A DNA stretch of 54,662 nucleotides from an uncultured Oscillospiraceae bacterium (GTDB taxonomy: Bacteria; Bacillota; Clostridia; Oscillospirales; Oscillospiraceae): assembly GCA_947629795.1 (NCBI GenBank), contig CANRFC010000017.1, positions 1 through 54,662 of the forward strand. The letters run 5' to 3'. Below, in pieces: positions 17,052 through 25,691 of this stretch; positions within the stretch are counted from its first letter, which is position 1; each line of letters opens with the position of its first letter. A program made the translations under genes and the position numbers. The notes beneath the pieces are model-generated. The model made no database searches and was not told where the DNA came from. It saw nothing but the letters and a program-made list of their open reading frames with translations.

Positions 17052-17480
17052 ATGGAACCCATCCTGATGTACTATCTGCGGGTAAGCCAGCATCTGTCTC
17101 AGCAGTTCCGCCACCACTTCGGCCAGATGAACCTGACCTTCCCCCAGGCCCTGACCCTCAGTGTTCTGGGCGCCGAGGGCCCCATGCCCATCAGCAAGCT
17201 GGCCGAGCGCACGGGCAGCGCCAACTCCACCGTTTCCGGCATTATGGACCGGCTGGAGAAGCTGGATCTGGCCAAGCGCACCCGTTCGGAGAGCGACCGG
17301 CGGGTGATCTACGTGGAGGCCACGCCCAAGTACCAGAAGCTCCGCAAGAAGGCCGAGACCGGCGTCAACGAGTATTTTGACTCCCTTCTGGAGAACCTGA
17401 GCGAGGACGAGCGCGCCACCATCGTCAAGAGCTTCCAGTATCTGGACAAGGTCCTGATGGACGCGGAAAAGAAGAAGTAA
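17052..17480 (+). CDS. MarR family winged-helix transcriptional regulator
   Basis: A 142-residue dimeric regulator. Helices flank a winged helix-turn-helix in which MPISKLAERTGSANSTVSGI (about residues 46-66) is the DNA-recognition part and RTRSESDRRVIYV (about 77-90) is the wing with its typical Asp-Arg-Arg. The C-terminal helices (about 95-142) form the dimer interface. An AGAAGGAGG site precedes the ATG. The likely target is its own promoter, where a palindrome overlaps the -35. The inducing ligand cannot be told, and the downstream gene is not a typical MarR target. Confidence 0.9.
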   Translation: MEPILMYYLRVSQHLSQQFRHHFGQMNLTFPQALTLSVLGAEGPMPISKLAERTGSANSTVSGIMDRLEKLDLAKRTRSESDRRVIYVEATPKYQKLRKKAETGVNEYFDSLLENLSEDERATIVKSFQYLDKVLMDAEKKK

Positions 17481-17520
17481 GGCCCCGGCGGAGGACCTTA
17501 CAGGGAAGGAGGCGCCGTGC

Positions 17521-18636
17521 GTGCGCTCATCCTACGGATACGATTCATACCGGGGCAGAGGAGGGGCCCGGCTCTTCCTCAAGGTCCTCATCGGCATTCT
17601 GGCGGTGGTCCTGCTTCTGGCCATCGTGTTTTTCTTCTGGGCGCAGAAGTACATGGTCTACGGCGACGACGGCAAGGCCCATCTGGAGCTGCCCTGGTTC
17701 CAGGAGAAGGAGACTCCCGCCCCCACGCCTCCTGTGAGCAGCCAGAGCGTGGTGGTGGTCACTGCCAGCCCTACACCCGAGCCCACGCCCACCCCTCAGC
17801 CCACCGCGGCCGTCCTGCCCCTGTCTGAGAGCTACCTCACCGGCGAGCCCCTGCCTGCCGCGGTGACCGGGGGGGAGTATACCGCCGGCCTCCTGGACAT
17901 GAAGGGGGACGACGGGATGCTGCACTACGTCTCTGACCTGAAGGCGGCCAAGGATATGGGGACCTCGGATGCCACTCCCGGCCGGAACGAGGCCATCCGG
18001 ACCCTCTCCGCCGGGGAGTTCCCCCTCATCGCCCGGGTGTCCTGTTTCCGGGACAACCGGGTGCCCCGGAACGACCACAGCATGTCCCTGCGCTCCACCC
18101 TGGGCAACTGGCTGGATGCGGAGAAGAACCGCTGGACCAACCCCTCCTCGGAGAAGACCCGGAACTACGTCTCGGGCATCTGCGGCGAGCTGGCCGCCCT
18201 GGGCTTTGACGAGATCCTGCTGGACAACGCCTGCTACCCCACCAACGGCAACACCGGCATCATCGTGGTGGGGGAGAGCTACGACCCCGACCACCTGGAC
18301 GTGGCGGTGGGACAGTTCTATGAGGCGGTGCGCACCGCCCTGGCGGCCTATCCCGGGGTGAAGCTGTCCATCGTGGCCGACCCGGAGAGCATCGCCGAGG
18401 ACGGCGCCCACACCGGGCAGACCCTGGCCCTTTTGAAGGAGTACGCTTACCGGGTATATGTGCGCACCGAGGACGCCGCCGCCCTCCAGGCCGCCCAGGC
18501 GGCCCTGGTACAGGCGGGGCTGGAGGAGAGCCAGGTGGTGAGCTACCACCCCCTCTATCCCGACGCCCCCGCTCTGGCTGCCGCCGGCGGCGAGGCCACC
18601 TATCTGACCGGCGGCGAAGCGAGCCCCGCCGCGTAA
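17521..18636 (+). CDS. Membrane-anchored putative glycoside hydrolase (DUF4015-like)
   Basis: A 371-residue protein with a basic cytoplasmic tail and one transmembrane helix (about residues 20-42, VLIGILAVVLLLAIVFFF). A Pro/Thr-rich linker (TPEPTPTPQPT, about 82-92) leads to an extracellular domain of about 270 residues. That domain resembles the DUF4015 putative glycoside hydrolase barrel: it has a GLLDMKGDDG start, RVSCFRDNRVP and the strand GFDEILLDNACYP, where Asp/Glu would sit in the active site. The substrate is unknown. GTG at 17521 is chosen because AAGGAGG lies eight bases upstream. It sits 40 bp after marR and ends in a strong terminator, so marR and this gene may form one transcript. 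Confidence 0.72.
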   Translation: MRSSYGYDSYRGRGGARLFLKVLIGILAVVLLLAIVFFFWAQKYMVYGDDGKAHLELPWFQEKETPAPTPPVSSQSVVVVTASPTPEPTPTPQPTAAVLPLSESYLTGEPLPAAVTGGEYTAGLLDMKGDDGMLHYVSDLKAAKDMGTSDATPGRNEAIRTLSAGEFPLIARVSCFRDNRVPRNDHSMSLRSTLGNWLDAEKNRWTNPSSEKTRNYVSGICGELAALGFDEILLDNACYPTNGNTGIIVVGESYDPDHLDVAVGQFYEAVRTALAAYPGVKLSIVADPESIAEDGAHTGQTLALLKEYAYRVYVRTEDAAALQAAQAALVQAGLEESQVVSYHPLYPDAPALAAAGGEATYLTGGEASPAA

Positions 18637-18657
18637 AGAAAACAGCGAAAACTCATA

Positions 18658-18694
18658 AGATCAGGGTGCTTTTTGGCACCTTGATCTTTTTCTT
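18658..18694 (+). terminator. Rho-independent terminator
   Basis: A 12-bp stem (AGATCAGGGTGC with GCACCTTGATCT, one G-T wobble) carries a TTTTTG loop and a TTTTCTT tail. It ends the marR/DUF4015 transcript and insulates the ATPase operon. Confidence 0.92.
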
Positions 18695-18768
18695 ATCATA
18701 ATAGTGATAATCGTGAAAAAAGTGACAAAAACTACCTATGAAAATGTTTGAGAAACTGGAAAATATTC

Positions 18769-18797
18769 TTGAAATCCACCCCCCGTTCGGGTATGAT
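18769..18797 (+). promoter_or_regulatory. Promoter of the V-type ATPase operon
   Basis: TTGAAA (18769-18774), a 17-bp spacer and TATGAT (18792-18797) lie 58 bp before the first ATPase cistron. The preceding 18695-18768 stretch is AT-rich and may act as an UP-type element; no other structure is seen. Confidence 0.82.
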
Positions 18798-18854
18798 AGG
18801 GAATAGCAGAGATCCTGCGGACGAGACAAAAATCCCTGAGAGGAAAGCGGTGAT

Positions 18855-19172
18855 ATGATGTCAATGGACGCGATCAAGCAGGTGACGGACAGCGAGGCCC
18901 AGGCCAGGGAGATCAAGGCCCAGGCCCAAGCCCAGGCCCAGACCCTTCTGGCCCAGGCCAGGAAGGACGCCCAGGCGGCCCTGGAGCAGGCCAAAAAGGA
19001 CGCCCAGGCCCAGGTCAAGGCCCTGATGGAGCGCACCGAGGCCCAGGCCGGGGAGGAGCTCCAGAAGACCCTGGCAGGCTTTGACGCCCAGTGTCAGGCC
19101 CTGAAGGACCGGGCCGGGGAGCACATGGACCAGGCCGCGGCGCTGATCGTCGGAAGGGTCGTGAAAAGCTGA
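18855..19172 (+). CDS. V/A-type ATPase peripheral stalk subunit (AtpH/NtpF-like)
   Basis: A 105-residue, almost entirely helical protein rich in Ala, Gln, Glu and Lys, with a QAQAQAQ run and repeated QARKDAQ/QAKKDAQ heptads forming a long coiled coil (about residues 15-75). It matches the G/H subunit that pairs with subunit E in the peripheral stalk of V/A-ATPases. Such coiled coils evolve fast, so identity rests on operon position ahead of subunit I. The tandem ATGATG allows a start at 18855 or 18858, after GAGAGGAAA. The stop lies one base from subunit I. Confidence 0.82.
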   Translation: MMSMDAIKQVTDSEAQAREIKAQAQAQAQTLLAQARKDAQAALEQAKKDAQAQVKALMERTEAQAGEELQKTLAGFDAQCQALKDRAGEHMDQAAALIVGRVVKS

Positions 19173-19173
19173 T

Positions 19174-21150
19174 ATGTCCATCGTCAAAATGAAACACCTG
19201 CGGCTCATCGGCCTGAAGGACCGGCGGGAAGACCTGCTCCGGGCGCTTCAGCACCTGGGGAGCGTGCAGATCACCCTCCCCGACGCCGAGGACGCCGAGG
19301 AGTGGGCCAAGCTGGTCCCCGCCCAGAGCGGCGACCTGGACCGGGCCCGGCAGGACCGCGCTGTGCTGGACAAGGCCATCCAGGCCCTGAAGACCGCCGT
19401 TCCCGAGAAGGGCGGACTTCTGGAGCCCTTGCCCCAGGTCAGCGAGAAGGAGCTCTTTGACGACGGGGCCTACGCCGCCGCCCTGGCCCAGGCCGGGGAG
19501 ATCGGCGGGGCGCTGGACCGGGCCAATGCCATCCGGGCCGAGCTGCCCAAGCTGGCCGCCCAGCGGGCTTCTCTGGCGCCCTGGCTGGGGCTGGACGTGC
19601 CCCTGGAGACATCCTCCACCAAGGACGTGACGGTGGCCTTCGCCTCGGTGCTGCCCACCGCCGACTGGAGCGCGGTCACCGCCGCCGTGGAGGAGGCCAG
19701 CGAGCTGGCGCAGCTCACCCAGGCGGGGCGTGACCGGGACGGGCAGTACTTCCTGCTGGTGTGCCACAACAGCGCCCAGGAGGCCGTTCTGGAGGCCCTG
19801 AAGCCCTTCGGCTACGCCGCTGCCCCCCTCCGGGGCTGGACCGGCACCGCCGCCGAGAACGACGCCCGGCTGGCCGGGGAGGAGGACAAGCTCCGCAGGG
19901 AGCTGGACGCCCTCACCGCCCAGGTGGAGGGCGCCGCCGCCCACCGCCGGGAGCTGAAGCTGGCAGCCGACCGGGCAGCCCAGGAGATCGGCAAGGGAGA
20001 GGACCGGGAAAAGCTCCTCCAGACCGAGAAGACCTACTTCCTGGAGGGCTGGTTCCCCGCCGAAGACCAGAAAAAGGTGGAGGAGGTCCTGAAAGCCTGC
20101 CCCTGTGCTTACGAGGTCTCTGACCCCACCGAGGAGGAGTACCCCCAGGTCCCCATCAAGCTCAAAAATAACCCGGTGACCGCCCCCTTCAGCGTCATCA
20201 CCGAAATGTACTCCATGCCCGCCTACGGCAGCGTGGACCCCAACCCTCTGATGGCGCCCTTCTTCATCCTGTTCTTCGGCTTTATGATGAACGACATCGG
20301 CTACGGCCTGCTGATGGCCATCGGCACCGCCGTCTACCTGAAGCTGAAGCGCCCCAAGGGGAACACCAGGAACATGATGTCCATGTTCTTTATGTGCGGC
20401 ATCAGCTCCATCTTCTGGGGCTGTCTGACGGGGAGCTTTTTCGGGGACTTCCTCCCCAAGCTCTTCGCCCTCACCGGGGTGGCCGACGACTTTGTGTGGT
20501 TCTGGCCCCCCCTCTTCACCCCCATCAACGACATTATCATGGTAATGATCGGCGCCATGGTGTTGGGGGTCATCCAGGTTTTCACCGGCATGGCGGTGAG
20601 CGTGGTGGAAAAATTCCGCCACGGCCACGTCCTGGACGCCGTCACCCAGGAGATCGCCTGGTGGTGCATCCTGCTGGGAGCGGCGGCGGCCATCTGCGGT
20701 AATGTGGCAGCCGGGTTGCCCGCCGCATTGGGTACGGTGGGGATCGCAGTGCTGGTGCTGGGCGCGGCGCTGCTGCCGGTGGGCAGCATCATCCGCTCCA
20801 AAAGCCCTTTGGGCGCCGTCACCTGGCTCTGGGATGCCTACCAGAGCATCTCCGGCTACTTCAGCGATATCCTGTCCTACCTGCGGCTCATGGCCCTGAT
20901 GATGGCAGGCTCCATCATCGCCTCGGTGTTCAACACCCTGGGGTCGGTGTTCGGCCTGGTGCCCTTTCTTATCGTGGCCCTTATCGGCAACGTTTTGAAC
21001 CTGGTGCTCAACCTGCTGGGCTGCTATGTCCACACCATGCGTCTGCAATGCCTGGAGTTTTTCGGGCGGTTCTATCAGGACGGGGGCAAGCCCTTCCGTC
21101 CGCTGGCAGTAGAAACGAAATATGTAGATATTTTGAAGGAGGAAATGTAA
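19174..21150 (+). CDS. V/A-type ATPase subunit I (a-like stator)
   Basis: A 658-residue membrane stator subunit. The N-terminal cytoplasmic half (about residues 1-340) has alpha/beta and coiled-coil segments that hold the peripheral stalks. The C-terminal half has about seven to eight transmembrane helices that form the ion half-channels against the K ring. The motif YFSDILSYLRLMALMM contains Arg571, the position expected for the arginine that releases the ring carboxylate. The length is usual for bacterial NtpI. Translation is tight: subunit H ends one base before and subunit K begins one base after. The length and family fit leave little doubt. Confidence 0.94.
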   Translation: MSIVKMKHLRLIGLKDRREDLLRALQHLGSVQITLPDAEDAEEWAKLVPAQSGDLDRARQDRAVLDKAIQALKTAVPEKGGLLEPLPQVSEKELFDDGAYAAALAQAGEIGGALDRANAIRAELPKLAAQRASLAPWLGLDVPLETSSTKDVTVAFASVLPTADWSAVTAAVEEASELAQLTQAGRDRDGQYFLLVCHNSAQEAVLEALKPFGYAAAPLRGWTGTAAENDARLAGEEDKLRRELDALTAQVEGAAAHRRELKLAADRAAQEIGKGEDREKLLQTEKTYFLEGWFPAEDQKKVEEVLKACPCAYEVSDPTEEEYPQVPIKLKNNPVTAPFSVITEMYSMPAYGSVDPNPLMAPFFILFFGFMMNDIGYGLLMAIGTAVYLKLKRPKGNTRNMMSMFFMCGISSIFWGCLTGSFFGDFLPKLFALTGVADDFVWFWPPLFTPINDIIMVMIGAMVLGVIQVFTGMAVSVVEKFRHGHVLDAVTQEIAWWCILLGAAAAICGNVAAGLPAALGTVGIAVLVLGAALLPVGSIIRSKSPLGAVTWLWDAYQSISGYFSDILSYLRLMALMMAGSIIASVFNTLGSVFGLVPFLIVALIGNVLNLVLNLLGCYVHTMRLQCLEFFGRFYQDGGKPFRPLAVETKYVDILKEEM

Positions 21151-21151
21151 A

Positions 21152-21640
21152 ATGGTTGAATTTTTTGAGATGTGCGGCGGTCAGGCCCTGGCCTTTATCG
21201 GCTTCGCCCTGGCCATCGGCCTGTGCTGCATCGGCTCCGCCAAGGGCACCGGCATGGTGGGCGAGGCGGCCACCGGCGTCCTGGCTGAGACTCCTGAGCA
21301 CTTTACCAAGTGCATGATCCTCCAGGCCCTCCCCGGCACCCAGGGCCTTTACGGCATCGCCGCCGGGTTCTTCGGCCTGTTCACCCTGGGCTTCTTCTCC
21401 GGCAATCCCGCCCAGCTCACCGTGGCCGACGGAATGTCCGTCCTGTTCGCCTGCCTGCCCATCATGCTGGGCGGCCTGCTCTCCGCCATCGCCCAGGGCC
21501 GGGTGGCCGCCGCCTCCATCAACATCGTCGCCAAGAAGCCCGACGACTACATGAAGGGCGTTATCATGTGCGGCATCGTGGAGTTCTACGCCATTCTGTC
21601 TCTGGTGGGTACCATCCTGCTGCTGATGAACGCCCTCTGA
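21152..21640 (+). CDS. V/A-type ATPase rotor ring subunit K (four-helix proteolipid)
   Basis: A 162-residue proteolipid with two fused hairpins (four transmembrane helices), as in Enterococcus hirae NtpK. The ion carboxylate Glu144 is only in the second hairpin (GIVEFYAILS). The residues known to bind Na+ in NtpK are all present: Thr63 and Gln64 in LPGTQGLYG, Gln115 in AIAQGRVAAA and Glu144. This suggests a Na+-coupled rather than H+-coupled enzyme, an inference from residue identity. It starts one base after subunit I with an AAGGAGGAAA site. Confidence 0.95.
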   Translation: MVEFFEMCGGQALAFIGFALAIGLCCIGSAKGTGMVGEAATGVLAETPEHFTKCMILQALPGTQGLYGIAAGFFGLFTLGFFSGNPAQLTVADGMSVLFACLPIMLGGLLSAIAQGRVAAASINIVAKKPDDYMKGVIMCGIVEFYAILSLVGTILLLMNAL

Positions 21641-21654
21641 GCGGAGGGATACCC

Positions 21655-22344
21655 ATGGACGGAATCGAAAAGATCACCCAGCGGCTGAACGCCGACGCCC
21701 GGGCCGAGGCCGAGGCCATCCTGGCCCAGGCCCGCTCCGAGGCCCAGGCCGTGGCCGACCAGGCCGCCGACCAGGCCCGGAAGGAGACCGCCGACATCCT
21801 CTTCGCCGGGGAGGCCCAGGCCGGCGCCTACACCCGGCGGGTGGCCTCCATGGCCCAGCTGGAGGGCCGCAAGCGCCTTCTGGGGGCCAAGCAGGAGTGC
21901 ATCACCATGGCCTTCGACAAGGCCCTGGAGAAGCTCCTTGCCCTCCCCGAGGAGGAGTATATCGACCTGCTGGCCCGCTTGGCGGCCTCTGCCGCCGTCA
22001 CCGGCCGGGAGAAGGTCCTGCTCAACGACCACGACCAGAAGAAGGTGGGCAAGGCCGTGGTGGCCAAGGCCAACGAGCTCTTGGCCAAGGCCGTGGCCCC
22101 CAAGCTCCCCGAGGAGCTCACCGAGTCCAAGGCGGGGGCCATCCTGGACAAGGTGGTCACCGCCGGCTCCGCCCTCCTGGCGGGCACCGGGATGCTCACC
22201 CTGGGCGAGGAGACCCGCCCCATCTGCGGCGGCTTCATCCTGGAGTCCGAGGGCGTGGAGCTCAACTGCGCCTTTGAGACCCTGGTGCGCCTGTCCCGCC
22301 CCGAGCTGGAGCGGCAGGTGGCCGGCGCCCTCTTTGACGCCTGA
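21655..22344 (+). CDS. V/A-type ATPase peripheral stalk subunit E
   Basis: A 229-residue subunit with a long N-terminal Ala/Glu/Gln-rich coiled coil (about residues 10-95, AEAEAILAQARSEAQAV) that pairs with the H-type subunit. The globular C-terminal domain contacts the A3B3 head and carries the family-like strand GGFILESEGVELNCAFETLV near residues 192-212. I chose the ATG at 21655, after GGAGGG and 14 bp past subunit K. The frame stays open well upstream inside K, but that is a shadow. Confidence 0.93.
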   Translation: MDGIEKITQRLNADARAEAEAILAQARSEAQAVADQAADQARKETADILFAGEAQAGAYTRRVASMAQLEGRKRLLGAKQECITMAFDKALEKLLALPEEEYIDLLARLAASAAVTGREKVLLNDHDQKKVGKAVVAKANELLAKAVAPKLPEELTESKAGAILDKVVTAGSALLAGTGMLTLGEETRPICGGFILESEGVELNCAFETLVRLSRPELERQVAGALFDA

Positions 22345-22365
22345 GACCGGGGAAAGGAGAAGGCT

Positions 22366-23355
22366 GTGAAGGATACGGATTATCTCACCATCTCCGCCCG
22401 GGTCCGGGTCTGGGAGACCAGACTGCTCACCGCCGAGCGCCGGGAGAGGATGATCGACGCCCGCACCCCCGAAGAGGCCCTGAAGGTCCTCACCGAGTGC
22501 GGCTACCCCGAGCCCGAGAGTGCCGCCCTCCCCGCCGTGGACCGGGCCCTGACCCGGGGGCGGCAGGCTCTGTTCGCCGAGCTGAAGAAGGCGGTGCCTG
22601 AGCCCGGCCTGGTGGAGGTCTTCCAGATCAAGTACGACACCCACAACGCCAAGGTCCTCCTGAAGGCCGCCGCCATGGGGGAGGACCCCGGCCGGCTGCT
22701 CATGGAGGGGGGCCGCTACGACCCCCACACCCTGGCCCAGGCCCTGGCCGACCGGGACACGGAAAAGCTCAGCCCGGTCTTTCTGGATGCCTATGAGCAG
22801 GCCAAGGCCGTCCTGGCCGACACCGGAGACCCCCAGCGGGCCGACCTGATCCTGGACGCCGCCTGCTACGCCGAAATGTCCATCGCCGCCCAGAAGACGG
22901 GCAGCGGGTTTTTGAAGGGTTACGTGCGGCTGTCGGTGGACGCCGCCAACCTCCGGGCGCTGGTGCGCTGCCTGCGCGCCGGGGCCGGCCAAGAGCTGAA
23001 AAAGGCTGCCCTCCTCCCCGGCGGAGACGTTCCTACCACTGCTCTGCTGGAGGTCAAGGGGGAGGACCTGCCCGCCAGGTACAAAAACACCCCCCTGGAG
23101 AAGGCCGCCCTGCTGGGCGCGGAGGCCGCCAGGCCCGGCGAGGGTTCCCTTACCGAGATGGAGCGCGCCTGTGACAACGCCCTGGTGGGCTACCTCGCCC
23201 AGGCCAGGCGCATCCCCTTCGGGGAGCAGCCGGTGGTGGGCTATCTCTGCGCCCGGGAGGCCGAGGCCACCACGGTCCGGACCATCCTGGCCCTGCGCAA
23301 TGCCGGCCTCGCCGGGGACGCCATTCGGGAAAGGCTGGGTGAGAGCTATGTCTGA
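22366..23355 (+). CDS. V/A-type ATPase subunit C (d-like rotor socket)
   Basis: A 329-residue subunit that couples the central stalk D/F to the K ring. It is an all-helical protein with the V-ATPase C/d-type segments ARVRVWETRLLTAERRERM (near residues 8-27), DTHNAKVLLKAA and the C-terminal FGEQPVVGYLCAREAEATTVR. The start is GTG at 22366, following GGAAAGGAGAAGG. The last eight bases overlap the start of subunit F, a sign of coupled translation. Confidence 0.92.
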   Translation: MKDTDYLTISARVRVWETRLLTAERRERMIDARTPEEALKVLTECGYPEPESAALPAVDRALTRGRQALFAELKKAVPEPGLVEVFQIKYDTHNAKVLLKAAAMGEDPGRLLMEGGRYDPHTLAQALADRDTEKLSPVFLDAYEQAKAVLADTGDPQRADLILDAACYAEMSIAAQKTGSGFLKGYVRLSVDAANLRALVRCLRAGAGQELKKAALLPGGDVPTTALLEVKGEDLPARYKNTPLEKAALLGAEAARPGEGSLTEMERACDNALVGYLAQARRIPFGEQPVVGYLCAREAEATTVRTILALRNAGLAGDAIRERLGESYV

Positions 23356-23662
23356 GTATAAGATCGCCGCCATCGGCGACCGGGACAGCGTCATGGGCTT
23401 CCGGGCCCTGGGGCTGGAGGTGGTCCCCGCGGAGGACCCGGAGGGGGCCAAGGCCGCCCTCCACCGCCTGGCCAAGGAGAACTACGCCATCATCTACCTC
23501 ACCGAGGGCCTGGCCCAGCACATGGCGCCCGAGATCGCCCGGTACAAGGACGCGGTGACCCCCGCCGTCATTCTCATCCCCGGCCGGGAGGGGAGCCTGG
23601 GCATCGGCCTGGACGCGGTGAAGACCGCCGTGGAGCGGGCCGTGGGCGCGGATATCCTGTAA
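23348..23662 (+). CDS. V/A-type ATPase central stalk subunit F
   Basis: A 104-residue Rossmann-like subunit of the rotary shaft. It begins YKIAAIGDRDSVMGFRALGLE, the family hallmark, and includes YAIIYLTEGLAQ and a VILIPGREGSLGIGLD loop before the C-terminal helix that wraps subunit D. The ATG at 23348 overlaps the C-subunit stop by eight bases; an upstream in-frame extension falls inside subunit C and is discarded. Confidence 0.94.
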   Translation: MSEYKIAAIGDRDSVMGFRALGLEVVPAEDPEGAKAALHRLAKENYAIIYLTEGLAQHMAPEIARYKDAVTPAVILIPGREGSLGIGLDAVKTAVERAVGADIL

Positions 23663-23687
23663 CGCCCACCCGGGAAAGGAGTTTCTC

Positions 23688-23885
23688 ATGATAGATCCCT
23701 CCGGTTTGCAGAAAGGCAAGATGAACGCCGAGCTCATCACCGGCGAGACCCAGCCCTACCTCACCGGGGCCGAAAAGAAGGCCCTTCGGGAGGCGGAGAG
23801 GGCGGAGGCAGCCTTCCGGGCCTCCAAGGGCTATGAGCCCCAGGGCTTCTGGGCACGGCTGAAACGAAAGTTTTTTAAAAAGTAA
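23688..23885 (+). CDS. Small uncharacterised protein inside the ATPase operon
   Basis: A 65-residue protein of unknown function between subunits F and A. It has a clear GGAAAGGAG site eight bases before the ATG. It is hydrophilic: residues 28-45 form a charged Ala/Glu helix (EKKALREAERAEAAF) and the last 13 residues are strongly basic (WARLKRKFFKK), which could bind a membrane or nucleic acid. No known ATPase subunit matches. Its tight placement, good ribosome site and composition like that of its neighbours argue that it is expressed. Confidence 0.65.
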   Translation: MIDPSGLQKGKMNAELITGETQPYLTGAEKKALREAERAEAAFRASKGYEPQGFWARLKRKFFKK

Positions 23886-23915
23886 CTCACCTTACGACGA
23901 AAGAAGGTCGAAAAT

Positions 23916-25691
23916 TTGAGTGGAAAAGTTGTGAAGGTCTCAGGTCCCCTGGTGGTGGCCACCGGCCTGGCCGACGCCAACATGGCCGACGTGGTCCGGG
24001 TGGGCCCCCAGCGGCTCATCGGCGAGATCCTGACCATGAACGGCGACTCGGCCTCCATCCAGGTCTACGAGGAGACCTCCGGCCTGGGCCCCGGCGCCGA
24101 GGTGGTCACCACCGGCGCTCCCCTCAGCGTGGAGCTGGGCCCCGGCCTCATTGAGAACATCTACGACGGCATCCAGCGCCCCCTGGAGGAGATCATGCAC
24201 CAGGCCGGCGCCAACATCACCCGGGGCATCGAGCTGCCCGGCCTGAGCCGGGAGAAGAAGTGGGAATTCACCCCCACCGTGAAGTCCGGGGACAAGGTGG
24301 TGGGGGGCGACGTCATCGGCACCGTGCCCGAGACCGTGTCCGTCCTCCACAAGATCATGGTGCCCCCCAACCTCCGGGGGACCATCCTGTCCATCCAGGC
24401 CGGGGAGTACACCGTCACCGACCCCATCGGCGTGCTGGTGGACGACCAGGGGGAGCGCCATGAGCTGAAGCTGATGCAGAAGTGGCCTGTCCGCGTGGGC
24501 CGGCCCTACAAGCACAAGTACCCCCCCAAGACCCCGCTGCTCTCCGGGCAGCGCATCGTGGACACCTTCTTCCCCGTGGCCAAGGGTGGCACCGCCGCCA
24601 TCCCCGGGCCCTTCGGCTCGGGCAAGACCGTCATGCAGCACCAGATGGCCAAGTGGTCCGACGTGGATATCGTCATCTACATCGGCTGCGGCGAGCGGGG
24701 CAACGAGATGACCGACGTGCTCCGGGAGTTCCCCGAGCTGGTGGACCCCCGCAATGGCGAGCCCCTGATGAAGCGGACGGTACTCATCGCCAACACCTCG
24801 GATATGCCCGTGGCCGCCCGGGAGGCGTCCATCTACACCGGCATTACCATCGCCGAGTACTTCCGGGACATGGGCTATGACGTGGCCGTCATCGCCGACT
24901 CCACCTCCCGCTGGGCCGAGGCTTTGCGTGAGATGTCCGGCCGGCTGGAGGAGATGCCCGGCGAGGAGGGCTATCCCGCCTACCTCTCCTCCCGCCTGAG
25001 CCAGTTCTACGAGCGCTCCGGCGTGGTGGAGTGCCTGGGCTCCGATGAAGAGCGCCGGGGCAGCCTCACCGCCATCGGCGCCGTGTCTCCGCCCGGCGGC
25101 GACCTGTCCGAGCCTGTGAGCCAGGCCACCATGCGGATCGTCAAGGTCTTCTGGGCCCTGGACGCCTCCCTGGCCTACCGCCGGCACTTCCCCGCCATCA
25201 ACTGGCTGACCTCCCACTCCCTGTACCTGGACTCCCTCAAGCCCTGGTACGACGCCAACCTGGGGGAGCAGTTCATGCGCAACCGCAACAAGGCCATGGC
25301 CATCCTCCAGGAGGAGGCCAGCCTCAACGAGATCGTCCAGCTGGTGGGCAAGGACTCCCTGTCCCCCGCCGACCAGCTCACCCTGGAGACCGCCAAGATG
25401 GTCCGGGAGGACTTCCTCCAGCAGAACGGCTTCCTGGAGGTGGACTGGTACTCCAGCTACGAGCGGCAGGACAAGATGCTCCAGATGATCCTGGACTACG
25501 ACAGCCGCTGCCGGGAGGCCATCGCCAAGGGCGCCCGCACCGCCGACCTCTTCGAGATCCCCTTCCGGGAGAAGATGGGCCGGGCCAAGAGCGTGCCCGA
25601 CGCTGACTTCCCCGCGGTCTACGCCGAGATGGCCAAAGAGATGGAAGCGGAGATCGACGCCGCTGCGGCGAAGGGAGGCGAGGACGCATGA
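23916..25691 (+). CDS. V/A-type ATPase catalytic subunit A
   Basis: A 591-residue catalytic subunit that hydrolyses or makes ATP at the A/B interface. The N-terminal beta-barrel ([13 protein letters not shown]) is followed by the V-type non-homologous insert (about residues 110-200). Walker A is [12 protein letters not shown] (about 230-241), then the GCGERGNEM motif carrying the catalytic glutamate, and the [19 protein letters not shown] segment. The start is TTG at 23916, since it gives the conserved N-terminus and follows AAAGAAGG; the next in-frame GTG would cut into the first strand. It overlaps subunit B by four bases (ATGA). Confidence 0.96.
   Translation: MSGKVVKVSGPLVVATGLADANMADVVRVGPQRLIGEILTMNGDSASIQVYEETSGLGPGAEVVTTGAPLSVELGPGLIENIYDGIQRPLEEIMHQAGANITRGIELPGLSREKKWEFTPTVKSGDKVVGGDVIGTVPETVSVLHKIMVPPNLRGTILSIQAGEYTVTDPIGVLVDDQGERHELKLMQKWPVRVGRPYKHKYPPKTPLLSGQRIVDTFFPVAKGGTAAIPGPFGSGKTVMQHQMAKWSDVDIVIYIGCGERGNEMTDVLREFPELVDPRNGEPLMKRTVLIANTSDMPVAAREASIYTGITIAEYFRDMGYDVAVIADSTSRWAEALREMSGRLEEMPGEEGYPAYLSSRLSQFYERSGVVECLGSDEERRGSLTAIGAVSPPGGDLSEPVSQATMRIVKVFWALDASLAYRRHFPAINWLTSHSLYLDSLKPWYDANLGEQFMRNRNKAMAILQEEASLNEIVQLVGKDSLSPADQLTLETAKMVREDFLQQNGFLEVDWYSSYERQDKMLQMILDYDSRCREAIAKGARTADLFEIPFREKMGRAKSVPDADFPAVYAEMAKEMEAEIDAAAAKGGEDA

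Noticed and set aside
18900-19010. Short-period CAGGCC-type repeats in the first ATPase gene as a CRISPR or regulatory repeat
   Set aside because: They follow codon-level repetition of Ala/Gln in a coiled coil, with no spacer structure.
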